Shown in pieces: positions 1-7,161 of a stretch of 64,000 bases of DNA. The stretch is from Myxacorys chilensis ATA2-1-KO14 (lineage in GTDB: Bacteria; Cyanobacteriota; Cyanobacteriia; Leptolyngbyales; Leptolyngbyaceae). Where the stretch lies: assembly GCA_019359275.1 (NCBI GenBank), contig JAHHHP010000013.1:28296-92295 (forward strand). The letters are read 5' to 3'. Both the position numbers and the translations under genes were made by a program. The notes below the pieces were generated by a model, which searched no databases, was not told the DNA's origin, and saw only the letters and a list, made by a program, of their open reading frames with translations. The first letter of the stretch is position 1; each line of letters opens with the position of its first letter.

Positions 1-522
1 TAATCCGCTTTCAACTCCAATGCGTCCGCTTGGAGGCAACCATTGCAACGTGATCGAGAATAGATAGATCAGTAGCAGTCCCAACCAATACACGGGTAGC
101 GACACTCCGACCAGCGAGCTGCCCATCGTGAGTTGATCGAGCCAGCGATTTTTGTTGACAGCGGCTAAAACGCCTAATGGAATGCCTAACAGAACAGCAA
201 CAATCATAGCTGCGATCGCCAGCTCAAAGGTGGCTGTCCACCGCGATCGAATCTCTTCTAAAATCGGAATTCCGCTGATCAAACTATTGCCGAGATTCAG
301 CCGCAGCAGATTCCCTAAAAACGCGAAATACTGAAACACCAGAGGCTGATTCAGTCCTAACTGGTTGCGTAGCGCTTCAACTTGGTCTGGTGTCGCTCGT
401 TCTCCAGCAAGCACGATTGCGGGATCGCCAGGAATTAAGCGCAGTAGTAGAAAAACGGCCAGTGTAATGCCAAATAAAACCGGAACAAGACCGAGAAGCC
501 GTTTCAGAATGTACTGAGGCAT
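1..522 (-). CDS. ABC transporter permease, DppB/OppB type (3' part cut by window edge)
   Basis: Inner-membrane permease of a peptide/nickel-type ABC importer; only the first 174 codons lie in the window and the frame runs open off the left edge. The start reads MPQYILKRLLGLVPVLFGIT, the classic first membrane helix of DppB-family permeases, followed by the family's LRLIPGDPA segment and a QLGLNQPL stretch before the next helices. The LGIPLGVLAAV and SLPVYWLGLLLIYLF segments are also typical. Substrate cannot be told from a permease alone; dipeptides, oligopeptides, nickel and glutathione are all handled by this family. Partner genes would lie left of the window. Confidence 0.9.
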   Translation of the reverse strand, partial: MPQYILKRLLGLVPVLFGITLAVFLLLRLIPGDPAIVLAGERATPDQVEALRNQLGLNQPLVFQYFAFLGNLLRLNLGNSLISGIPILEEIRSRWTATFELAIAAMIVAVLLGIPLGVLAAVNKNRWLDQLTMGSSLVGVSLPVYWLGLLLIYLFSITLQWLPPSGRIGVESGL

Positions 523-726
523 GGAGCAGCAGGGGAGAGAGTATCGAGATTTTAGCGCTTCGCGCGATCGCTTCGCTGTTCCTGAAAGGATAATCGCCAT
601 TTCATCCGGTCAACTCGACGCGCGATCTTTGGGCGATTCGCAAGGCGATCCTCCGTCCAACATCAAATGAGCGATCTAAGGGTTTCTCGACCCCCTTCGC
701 AGCGTGACACCAACTGATATTCCTCA

Positions 727-754
727 CAAAAAAATCCCAGACTAGCTGGGATTT
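727..754 (-). terminator. Rho-independent terminator of psbH
   Basis: Read on the minus strand, a 9-bp stem (AAATCCCAG / CTGGGATTT) with a 5-base loop is followed by a run of seven T. It lies just past the psbH stop codon. Confidence 0.85.
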
Positions 755-791
755 CAACATGCACTAGCAAATTCAAGCAGTGATGACAACC

Positions 792-995
792 TTAGCCGCC
801 TAAGCTTCTCCAGTCAACGCTGAAGTCGTTCAAGATCAGCGAGGAGTTGTAGATTTGCAGAATAATCAGCAAAAAGACGAGAAACAATGCCATGAAAACG
901 CCCATTAGAGGCGTAGTTCCCCAGCCCGGAACGACTTTTCCGTATTCGGAATTAAGGGGTTTTAGAACATCTCCCAACCGAGTGCGTTGTGCCAT
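792..995 (-). CDS. psbH: Photosystem II reaction centre protein PsbH
   Basis: Small single-helix subunit of photosystem II in the thylakoid membrane, next to CP47, needed for stable assembly and for plastoquinone exchange. The 67 residues match cyanobacterial PsbH closely: the [20 protein letters not shown] start, the GWGTTPLMG loop, one hydrophobic helix (about residues 28-48) and the [15 protein letters not shown] tail. The length is normal for cyanobacteria, which lack the phosphorylated N-terminal extension of plants. It is divergent from psbN with 88 bp between the start codons, so the two share a control region. Confidence 0.98.
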   Translation of the reverse strand: MAQRTRLGDVLKPLNSEYGKVVPGWGTTPLMGVFMALFLVFLLIILQIYNSSLILNDFSVDWRSLGG

Positions 996-1083
996 TGGCT
1001 CACCTTAAAACGATAGTCTCGACAGAATTTGTAAATTCTTTGTAATAGTATAGAGGAATCCTTCTCATAAATTGAATCGCGTT

Positions 1084-1215
1084 ATGGAACCTGCAATAGC
1101 TCTTAACATTTCGATCTGCGCGGTGGTGATTGGTATCACGGGGTATGCGGTCTATACAGCGTTTGGTCCGCCGTCTCAGGCGTTAGATGATCCGTTTGAG
1201 GATCATGAGGACTAA
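1084..1215 (+). CDS. psbN: PsbN protein
   Basis: A 43-residue one-helix membrane protein starting MEPAIALNISICAVVIGITG and ending DDPFEDHED. Both ends are the highly conserved signature of PsbN. In plants PsbN acts in assembly of the photosystem II reaction centre rather than being a stable subunit; the same role is usually assumed in cyanobacteria. It lies divergent from psbH. Confidence 0.97.
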   Translation: MEPAIALNISICAVVIGITGYAVYTAFGPPSQALDDPFEDHED

Positions 1216-1221
1216 GAGTGT

Positions 1222-1248
1222 GGGTGTGTTTCGGCGCACCCTTTTTTT
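1222..1248 (+). terminator. Rho-independent terminator of psbN
   Basis: A 7-bp stem GGGTGTG/CGCACCC (one G-T pair) with loop TTTCGG is followed by seven T, starting 7 bases after the psbN stop. Confidence 0.85.
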
Positions 1249-1271
1249 GTCGGTTCTTTGTCAGTGTGGGT

Positions 1272-4200
1272 TTAGGGTGACATGTTTAGGGCGAAGGTAC
1301 GGATTTGCCAAGGCTGGATTTGGGTGTCTGCGGATTGAGTCGCGGATGTAGCGGATCGTGGATTGGGGCGTTCGAGGAGATCGACGGAGTGCGTGATCAG
1401 GGGCTTGGCAGAGCCAATTGTAAGGCCAAGGTCGCTTTTGAGCTTGAGATCGGTAGGTTTGCCGTGACACTCGTAACAGCGGAGAATCCAGACATTAGGA
1501 TTGTCTTCGGATTGCTTGAGAGCGGTCAGCATTAGATTTTCGGATTGCAGATCGAGGAGCGAGGCAACGGGCGGAAGCGTGCCTTCAGGATTAGGATCGA
1601 GTCGTACAGCGTGTAGTGGTTGTTTTAGTTCATGGCTTTTTCGCACCGTTTGCGCCGATTGCCAGTCGCCAGCGTGAGGATAGATCGCGTAGGTAAATTG
1701 GTGATAACCAAGGTCTGCTTCTGGATCGGGAAATTCAGACCCTCGAAGTAAGGTGAGCCGAATTTGATTGGGTTGGCAGTCGTAGCCGTGTTTGCAGTCG
1801 CTCAGCAAACTCACGCCGTAGTTTTTGTCGCTTAAATCTGCCCAGCCTAATGCCGAGACTTCCCATTGGGCTTTTTCTTGTGCGGTTTTTGGTGTTGTGG
1901 TGCGCTCATTTGCTTCGCAGTTCCCCTTGCGGGTAATCGCACCGCAAGCAATCTCGTAAGTAGCTTGGTCGGCACTGACTGTTAACGGAAACGCGGCTTT
2001 CACAACGACATGGCGTTCTTGCCAATCTACAGTCGTGGTGATTTCTAGAGCAGGCGAATTGTGTTTAAGACGGTAGACCTGATTAAAAATAGATTGTCCG
2101 ATTTGTCGAGTGACTCGAATTCGCGATTCAAATAGTTTTCCGTCGGGATGAATGTGATGGCTCCCCAGATCATCGCGATCGCGGCTAATGTCTAGAAGTT
2201 TTGCAGGAGGGAGAGGATGTTGGGCGTAGTCTGGATCGATATTCCAAGCATCCCAATATTGCCCTTCGTCGCGAAAGGCTTGGAGTTGGTTTCCAGGATG
2301 GCTGAGGATTTCGCGCTGATGTTGCTTGTCAAATATACTCGCCAGATCGCCTGTGTTTGGATCGACGCTGACGCGCAGAAACTCATTTTCTAAAATGTAT
2401 TCGGGTTGCTGGACGGTGAGTTTTTTTGGCTCGGCTTCGGTTGGGCAAAGCCAAAAGCAGCGATAGCCGATCGCTGGGATTTGGTCTGCTAAGAAGGCGA
2501 TGGAATGCCCGTCGAGTTTGGAGTTGTGACGATAGGCGTAATAATTCTGGTCGTGAATCTCGTGTCCATGCAGGTCATAGACTCCCCAATGCTTCACGGT
2601 CTCTGTCTGTGGCACAAACAGTTCGATGATTTCGGATCGTGCCCAGCCGAGCGGATTAAACACGACGATCGCTTGTGCGTCGGGATGAGGGGGTGGAGGA
2701 AAGGCAATTTGAGCCGCGATCGCGCCGAGTGCGGTTTCGCGAATGTCTGAGCAGATGCGCTTTGCGTCTTCCCACTCTCGATTGGCATCGACGAAGACTT
2801 GAGTGATAGATGAACCAGGCAGAATGTCATGGAATTGGTTAAAGAGAACCTTTTTCCAAGCGGCTTCTAGAGCGTCTTTTGGATAAGGGGCTTGGGTTGA
2901 GAGGGTGGCCAAGGATGCGAACAGTTCTGCCTGATATAGCAAGGCTTCACAGTCCCGATTGAAGCGTTTTTGATCGCCGTGGGTGGTGTAACAGCCACGA
3001 TGGAATTCTAAATAAAGCTCGTCGTTCCAAAGTGGAATCGGGTTCAGTTCCTGATCCATCTCGCTTGAAGGTTGATCATTCGTCGTTGAACCTCCGAGCT
3101 TCGTCGTTGAACCTTCGAGCTTCGCGGCTGAATGTTTGAGCTTCGTCGTTGAACCTTCGAGCTTCGCGGCTGAATGTTGATCATTCGTCGTTGAAGCTCC
3201 GGGCTTCGTCGTTGAACCTTCGAGCTTCACGGCTGAATGTTTGAGCTTCGTCGTTGAATGTTCGAGCTTCGCGGTTGAAGGTTGATCATTCGTCGTTGAA
3301 TCTAAAAGCATCGCGCTTGAATGTTGATCATTCATCACCGAATGTTCGAGGTGGGTTGATGAATGTTCGAGGTGGGACAACCCACCTTTTGAGTTCAGCG
3401 ATTCAGCACTTCGGTTCTCCAACGATTCCAAATACTTCAACGCGGTTATAAATTTCAACGTCGGGAAAAACGGAGACTTCTCCCATCGTTTTGCGATCGT
3501 CAGCATGTCACGAGTTGGGCCTCCTCCATGATCTCCCACGCCTGGAAGCCAAAGACAATCGGTTGAGCCAGTTCGGGTAAACCATTCCCAGGCATAGGTA
3601 GACAGTGCGATCGGGTCGATGCCCTCACCAATCGGAGAAGACATCAGACTAAACACCGTGCTTCCATCTGGAGCTTGCCACTGGAACATTTCGTAGGGGT
3701 ATTTGTTGGTATCGTTCCAGCGGAATTTTTGGGTAACGAAGTAATCCATTCCTCCCTGCTTCAGGAGTTGGGGTAGCTGCCAGTTAAATCCAAATGTGTC
3801 AGGCAACCACGCGATTCGGTTAATGTCGCCAAACTTTTCTTGGTAGTAGCGCTGACCATAGAGGATGTGACGCGCGATCGCTTCGCCGCTGATCAGGTTC
3901 ATCTCTGGCTCAACCCACAGCCCGCCGATCACTTCCCAGCGTCCATCCTCCACCCGCTCTTTAATCTGCGCGAATAGCTCTGGACGGTTTTGCTCAATCC
4001 ATTGGTACAGAGCAGGCGTCGAGTGACAGAATGTGAGGTCTGGAAAGTCATTTTGCAAGTTCAACACCGAATTGAACGTGCGTTCGGCGGCTTTCCAGGT
4101 TTCCTCTACATCCCAGAGCCAAGCCATATCTAGATGCGCGTGACCCACCATAAAGACGGTGTGCTGTTTGAGTCGCGGACTGAAAGAGTGGAGGCGATCG

Positions 4201-4844
4201 CGCAATTTTTGCAACGCGCCGTGTAATTTGGAGCGATCGCTTACGTCTAACCAATCAAACTGCCCGACTTGCGCTTCAACGGTTGCCAACTCCTCTGGCG
4301 CAAACGTTTCTAAATAACTTTGCAACACCGCCAGTTCATCAGCAACGAAGCCCGGATCAATATCGTCATAGTCCGATTCGTACATTAGCCGCGACTTCAT
4401 CAGTCCGCCGATATCGTGCCCCGGACTCACAAGCCGAATTCCGACGCGGACGACTTCCCCCGGAACCACCTGCTGACTTAACACCACTCGGCAGGAGTGA
4501 TCAAACAAATCGCCTTCCTGAACTTTTTCATCATTGACAAAAACTTGGGCAACCTCTGCCCACCACGTCAGCGCGAGTCGCAGCGTTAGCCCATCTACCG
4601 GATAGCCCTGCACATCTTCCGGCAACCGAAATTCTTGGTAAAACCAGCGCACCTTGCGCCCTTTCTCCCAGACGAGATAGCCCTTCTCATTCAGTTCGCC
4701 CGTCTCGAAGGATTGAGCCGGTAACGCTGTAATGTCACAATCGCGAGTGCAGATCTGCCAATCGCTCTGCACGTCTCGTTGAGTCAGTTGACGCAAGTGA
4801 TGGATGACACCAGAAATAATAGATTGATTCGCAGAGTCCAGCAT
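1272..4844 (-). CDS. GH38 alpha-mannosidase with a repeat-encoded insertion
   Basis: Family GH38 retaining alpha-mannosidase, probably cytoplasmic (no signal peptide), releasing mannose from mannosides or glycans. The catalytic domain shows HAHLDMAWLWDVEET near residue 233, whose His and Asp bind the active-site zinc, and WLPDTFGF near residue 343, which holds the nucleophile Asp. After the domain's ELYLEFHRGCYTTHG block come the mid and C-terminal beta domains. At 1190 residues it is longer than its relatives mainly because residues about 488-594 are 15 degenerate copies of a heptapeptide (LEGSTTK, LKHSAAK and similar) encoded by 21-bp repeats. The insert lies just before the ELYLEFHRG block, where homologues have a loop, and keeps the frame. 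The start codon is 29 bp from the start of the divergent gene on the other strand. Confidence 0.93.
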   Translation of the reverse strand: MLDSANQSIISGVIHHLRQLTQRDVQSDWQICTRDCDITALPAQSFETGELNEKGYLVWEKGRKVRWFYQEFRLPEDVQGYPVDGLTLRLALTWWAEVAQVFVNDEKVQEGDLFDHSCRVVLSQQVVPGEVVRVGIRLVSPGHDIGGLMKSRLMYESDYDDIDPGFVADELAVLQSYLETFAPEELATVEAQVGQFDWLDVSDRSKLHGALQKLRDRLHSFSPRLKQHTVFMVGHAHLDMAWLWDVEETWKAAERTFNSVLNLQNDFPDLTFCHSTPALYQWIEQNRPELFAQIKERVEDGRWEVIGGLWVEPEMNLISGEAIARHILYGQRYYQEKFGDINRIAWLPDTFGFNWQLPQLLKQGGMDYFVTQKFRWNDTNKYPYEMFQWQAPDGSTVFSLMSSPIGEGIDPIALSTYAWEWFTRTGSTDCLWLPGVGDHGGGPTRDMLTIAKRWEKSPFFPTLKFITALKYLESLENRSAESLNSKGGLSHLEHSSTHLEHSVMNDQHSSAMLLDSTTNDQPSTAKLEHSTTKLKHSAVKLEGSTTKPGASTTNDQHSAAKLEGSTTKLKHSAAKLEGSTTKLGGSTTNDQPSSEMDQELNPIPLWNDELYLEFHRGCYTTHGDQKRFNRDCEALLYQAELFASLATLSTQAPYPKDALEAAWKKVLFNQFHDILPGSSITQVFVDANREWEDAKRICSDIRETALGAIAAQIAFPPPPHPDAQAIVVFNPLGWARSEIIELFVPQTETVKHWGVYDLHGHEIHDQNYYAYRHNSKLDGHSIAFLADQIPAIGYRCFWLCPTEAEPKKLTVQQPEYILENEFLRVSVDPNTGDLASIFDKQHQREILSHPGNQLQAFRDEGQYWDAWNIDPDYAQHPLPPAKLLDISRDRDDLGSHHIHPDGKLFESRIRVTRQIGQSIFNQVYRLKHNSPALEITTTVDWQERHVVVKAAFPLTVSADQATYEIACGAITRKGNCEANERTTTPKTAQEKAQWEVSALGWADLSDKNYGVSLLSDCKHGYDCQPNQIRLTLLRGSEFPDPEADLGYHQFTYAIYPHAGDWQSAQTVRKSHELKQPLHAVRLDPNPEGTLPPVASLLDLQSENLMLTALKQSEDNPNVWILRCYECHGKPTDLKLKSDLGLTIGSAKPLITHSVDLLERPNPRSATSATQSADTQIQPWQIRTFALNMSP
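3064..3378. repeat. Fifteen-unit 21-bp degenerate tandem array inside the mannosidase gene
   Basis: Fifteen consecutive 21-bp units can be lined up without gaps. Most begin GTTGAA or GCTGAA and end in TTCGTC or TTCGCG, with a few base changes between units. Because 21 is a multiple of 3 the array adds seven residues per unit and leaves the mannosidase frame open. Two unit types alternate, one containing CGAGCTTCG and one containing TGATCATTC. Confidence 0.95.
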
Positions 4845-4873
4845 AAAGTCGAATATGATAGGGGAGCGCTACA

Positions 4874-6628
4874 GTGACGACTTCACCGCTCCCTAAGTCT
4901 ATGGCTTCTAACGGTCGCTATCAAAGTCATCTCCTCAGTTTTCTGTCTCGTCAACGACAGAAGATTGCGGACAAAACGAGTGTGTTGCTGAGACAAGCAA
5001 AACTCACCACGCTCTGGAGCGCTCAGATTTTACTCTATCCGGTGTATGCCGTTTACCAAACGACACGACTAGTCGGACGCCAACTGAAGCAGACCGCACA
5101 ACGAGCGACTTTCAGCCTGAAGGTTGATCAAGGCTCTCCTCATTCAGCACCGCCAGAGCGTCTTGAAAGTGACACATCGATTCAGCGAGTGTTATCGGCA
5201 GTTGCGCAAGCCGTCCAGCCTGAACTCCATGAACCTCAAGTTACGGTCGAGCAACCCCGCAGAATTCTGGACTTCCTTTTACTGCCCGTCACCGTCGTTC
5301 GCCGCTTCTTATCACCAGCTTCGGTCAACCTCTCCGATGCTCTAGCAGACGTTTCCCCCGCCCCGATCACCTCAGCGTCTTCAACGTCGATCGCGGCTCA
5401 AGCCTCTGAAACCGCGATCGTTAAGCCGCGCTTGCCGATTCAAGCGATCGCATCCCTGCTCGATACGCGAAACCTCGTGCTGATCCTAAACGGCAACGTT
5501 ATTCTCGACACGCTCACGCCCGACCAACAGCACCAGATTCAGCAGCGCATTATTTTCGAGCTTGCCCTCTACCGCCATTGGTGCAAGCAGCAATCCTTGG
5601 GCGCGTCCTCACCGCTACCGCTTCCCGACGATCGCCCGACGATCTTGCCTCCCGTCCGCATCTTCCGGCAACTCATGGCATGGGTGCAGACTGGACCTAT
5701 TGCGATCGCCACTAACCTATTTCAAGAATCCGCCTTAGCCACAACGTACGGCTCCGATGGAACCGTCATTCAATCTCCAACTGGGCTAGATTGGTTTGTT
5801 CCAAATATCAGCGGGTCAGACATTAGTTGGAACGTGACTCCGCCAAAACTTCCTAGCGCCGGAGACTTAAAGACCGCGTTCGGTCAACTTCCGAGATGGA
5901 CAGACCTAGAAGCCTTGGTTTGGGCAGCCATTCACTACTTCTTCGGCGGACAAGATCGACGCTTTGCCCCGTCCTATCCCTATCTTGGTAGCACAACAGA
6001 AGATCTTGGTGGCACAACAGAAGCCTCTGATCCTCAACTCACCGCAAAGTCTAACTGGTTATCGTGGTCAGATTTGTTTGGTCGTCCACCTGCTTACCCA
6101 ACCTCGGCTCCAGAAATTGCGATCGCTGGAACTTTAGCAGATCCGGTTTCTTTGAAGTTGCGCTCTGCGCTAATCGCTCAAGACGGTTTACGCCCAGAAG
6201 TGACTTCTCGGACTCAACCCCGCCTTGCCCCCCGCTCTAAAATTTTGCTCGGTCGCTCGTTTAAGCAATGGTTGCAGCGCTACTTCAACGCTCGAACGTC
6301 AGTTGTCGTGCATCAACCCATCGAGTTGAAGGTAGATGACCCGATTGAAAAGGGTAATCTCACCATCCGCGATCGTCAGCCTAGTCACGTCGAAATCACT
6401 GCGCCCGCATCCATCAATCCGACTCCCTCTGAGGTTGAAGAGAGCTTAGCCACTTACACGTCCCATTCGGCTACTCATACACCAGATTGGATCGAGACAG
6501 ACGCGATCGCGGCAGGCTACGTCAAATCCCCCGTGCAGAGAGTGATGAGTTGGCTAGATCATCTCGTTTCTTGGGTTGAAGCAAAACTCATTGCCGTTTG
6601 GAATTGGTTAACAGCGCGAGAGTCGTAG
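4874..6628 (+). CDS. Conserved cyanobacterial protein of unknown function (584 aa)
   Basis: I do not recognise a domain. The N-terminal part is basic with a moderately hydrophobic stretch (TTLWSAQILLYPVYAVYQTT, about residues 45-64) that could attach to a membrane. A middle segment (VLILNGNVILDTLTPDQQHQI and the following helix) looks folded, and the C-terminus is Trp-rich (SWLDHLVSWVEAKLIAVWNW), suggesting membrane contact. Residues about 371-384 hold two copies of a heptapeptide (LGSTTED, LGGTTEA) encoded by a 21-bp duplication and resembling the repeat peptides of the neighbouring mannosidase. The start used is GTG; an in-frame ATG at 4901 is an alternative and would leave 56 bp rather than 29 bp to the divergent gene. 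Confidence 0.75.
   Translation: MTTSPLPKSMASNGRYQSHLLSFLSRQRQKIADKTSVLLRQAKLTTLWSAQILLYPVYAVYQTTRLVGRQLKQTAQRATFSLKVDQGSPHSAPPERLESDTSIQRVLSAVAQAVQPELHEPQVTVEQPRRILDFLLLPVTVVRRFLSPASVNLSDALADVSPAPITSASSTSIAAQASETAIVKPRLPIQAIASLLDTRNLVLILNGNVILDTLTPDQQHQIQQRIIFELALYRHWCKQQSLGASSPLPLPDDRPTILPPVRIFRQLMAWVQTGPIAIATNLFQESALATTYGSDGTVIQSPTGLDWFVPNISGSDISWNVTPPKLPSAGDLKTAFGQLPRWTDLEALVWAAIHYFFGGQDRRFAPSYPYLGSTTEDLGGTTEASDPQLTAKSNWLSWSDLFGRPPAYPTSAPEIAIAGTLADPVSLKLRSALIAQDGLRPEVTSRTQPRLAPRSKILLGRSFKQWLQRYFNARTSVVVHQPIELKVDDPIEKGNLTIRDRQPSHVEITAPASINPTPSEVEESLATYTSHSATHTPDWIETDAIAAGYVKSPVQRVMSWLDHLVSWVEAKLIAVWNWLTARES
5983..6024. repeat. Two-copy 21-bp direct repeat in a coding region
   Basis: Two adjacent 21-bp units, each beginning CTTGGT and containing GCACAACAGAAG, encode LGSTTED and LGGTTEA. 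The peptides resemble units of the array in the adjacent mannosidase (LEGSTTK, LGGSTTN). Confidence 0.8.
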
Positions 6629-6727
6629 GCGCTTAAAAACGGTACAGCACTCCTGTAAGATAGAAACACGCTTGCCGTTCAGACGGAATTTATCAACGCC
6701 TTTCATAACCCCTGGAGTTATTCAGTT

Positions 6728-6844
6728 ATGATCACGCTCAAGGTCATTGTTTACATCACTGTGGCATTTTTTGTGGGTCTATTTGTTTTCGGCTTCCTAT
6801 CGAATGACCCCTCGCGGAATCCTAACCGCCGAGACTTAGAGTAA
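6728..6844 (+). CDS. psbI: Photosystem II reaction centre protein PsbI
   Basis: A 38-residue one-helix protein: [19 protein letters not shown], then the stromal-side tail [14 protein letters not shown], which is the invariant end of PsbI. PsbI binds next to D1 and CP43 in photosystem II and is one of the first subunits to join newly made D1. It stands alone here, with its own terminator 25 bases past the stop codon. Confidence 0.98.
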   Translation: MITLKVIVYITVAFFVGLFVFGFLSNDPSRNPNRRDLE

Positions 6845-6869
6845 TTCATCCTCGTGTGCGAGGTTTTGG

Positions 6870-6893
6870 GGGCAGTTTATCTGCCCTCTTTTT
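6870..6893 (+). terminator. Rho-independent terminator of psbI
   Basis: Stem GGGCAG/CTGCCC with loop TTTAT, followed by TCTTTTT. A small extra hairpin (CCTCG/CGAGG) lies between it and the stop codon. Confidence 0.85.
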
Positions 6894-7024
6894 ATGGAGT
6901 GATCATTCAGAGCTTGAACGTTTAATTTGCTCTGAACGTTTAGTTTGCAAGTAAAGCTAAGCTTCAGTCCACACGCTTTGGTGAATGATAAATGACAGTT
7001 GGAACTTCAGTTGACATGGATAGT

Positions 7025-7159
7025 CTCTAAATTTTTAACTCTAAATTTTTAACCCCGCCGCTCCTATAGACAAATTACCAATTACGGATTACAACTTATT
7101 CGGTTTCTCACTGCACCGTCATAGCTAATACATTTACGACTTACGACTTACAAATTACT
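7025..7159. repeat. Heptanucleotide-based short tandem repeats upstream of the DUF3769 gene
   Basis: A 14-bp unit CTCTAAATTTTTAA occurs twice in tandem (7025-7052). It is followed by heptamers AATTACC, AATTACG, GATTACA (7073-7093) and, after a gap, ATTTACG, ACTTACG, ACTTACA, AATTACT (7132-7159) running up to the next start codon. These look like the short tandemly repeated heptamers (STRR) known in cyanobacterial intergenic DNA. The rest of 6894-7161 shows no gene. Confidence 0.7.
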
Positions 7160-7161
7160 CT

